Below, one piece after another: positions 5,731 through 5,800 of a stretch of 5,800 nucleotides of DNA. The first letter of the stretch is position 1. Every line of letters begins with the position of its first letter. The notes below the pieces were generated by a model, which saw nothing but the letters and a program-made list of their open reading frames with translations, had not been told where the DNA came from and made no database searches. The position numbers and the translations under genes are program-made. The stretch comes from an uncultured Simplicispira sp. (GTDB lineage Bacteria; Pseudomonadota; Gammaproteobacteria; Burkholderiales; Burkholderiaceae_C), in NCBI GenBank assembly GCA_903882725.1, contig CAIRYF010000194.1, positions 1 through 5,800 on the forward strand, written 5' to 3'.

Positions 5731-5800
5731 TTAGAAACGCGACTTCAGCGTCAGCTGCACCGCGCGCGCTGCGCCAGCGCCGTAAAAACCACGGTACAGC
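5731..5800 (-). CDS. TonB-dependent outer-membrane receptor, C-terminal end only (Fiu/PiuA-type siderophore receptor by context)
   Basis: Reading left from the window edge on the minus strand gives LYRGFYGAGAARAVQLTL followed by KSRF and TAA at 5731. This is a typical last beta strand of a TonB-dependent receptor: a Tyr/Gly-rich turn, then alternating hydrophobic residues (VQLTLKSRF) ending in the terminal Phe recognised by the BAM outer-membrane assembly machinery. Only 22 residues are visible, so the ligand cannot be assigned from sequence. The next gene, 36 bases downstream, is a PiuC/YbiX hydroxylase, which commonly follows Fiu/PiuA catecholate-iron receptors, and tonB-exbB-exbD lies further along on the same strand; both support a siderophore receptor. 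Confidence 0.8.
   Translation of the reverse strand, partial: LYRGFYGAGAARAVQLTLKSRF

Overview
The window looks like chromosomal DNA of a high-GC betaproteobacterium, most likely family Comamonadaceae (Acidovorax/Comamonas-like). Three things suggest this: GC-rich codon use, the protein sequences (a Burkholderiales-type Bfd fragment, TonB-ExbB-ExbD, YbiX/PiuC hydroxylase), and two copies of a degenerate short interspersed intergenic repeat of a kind I associate with this family. No sequence search could be run, so the taxonomic call is by recognition only.

Layout. Bases 1-1517 (+) hold most of a FapA/DUF342-family protein whose frame is open to the left edge, so its true start may lie outside the window. 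A 97-bp convergent intergenic gap with a small hairpin follows. Everything from 1615 to the right edge is on the minus strand. Read in the direction of transcription (right to left) the order is: the last 22 codons of a TonB-dependent outer-membrane receptor (5731-5800), an Fe(II)/2-oxoglutarate PKHD-type hydroxylase of the YbiX/PiuC family (4945-5694), an FMN-dependent alpha-hydroxy-acid dehydrogenase of the LldD/glycolate oxidase family (3602-4879), a 5'-truncated bfd (bacterioferritin-associated ferredoxin) remnant (3522-3746), then tonB (2769-3464), exbB (2025-2753) and exbD (1615-2022).

Functionally, the minus strand is an iron-uptake module. The receptor imports a ferric siderophore or iron-catecholate, the PiuC-type hydroxylase is its usual partner gene, TonB-ExbB-ExbD energises outer-membrane transport, and Bfd would normally serve iron release from bacterioferritin. 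The flavin oxidoreductase is the odd member.

The most notable signals are at the joints of this module. (1) The 3' end of the FMN dehydrogenase gene runs, in another frame, over the 3' half of bfd. The bfd N-terminal half is missing and the dehydrogenase carries a tail of about 50 residues unlike its family, which looks like a deletion or insertion junction. (2) The piuC-like gene contains a (GGTGTT)n hexanucleotide tandem array encoding an Asn-Thr/Asp-Ile repeat just before its conserved C-terminus. (3) Two inverted copies of a ~54-bp dispersed repeat bracket the dehydrogenase/bfd-remnant segment and overlap the start regions of tonB and the dehydrogenase. I see no convincing new defence system, CRISPR array, RNA gene or insertion sequence.
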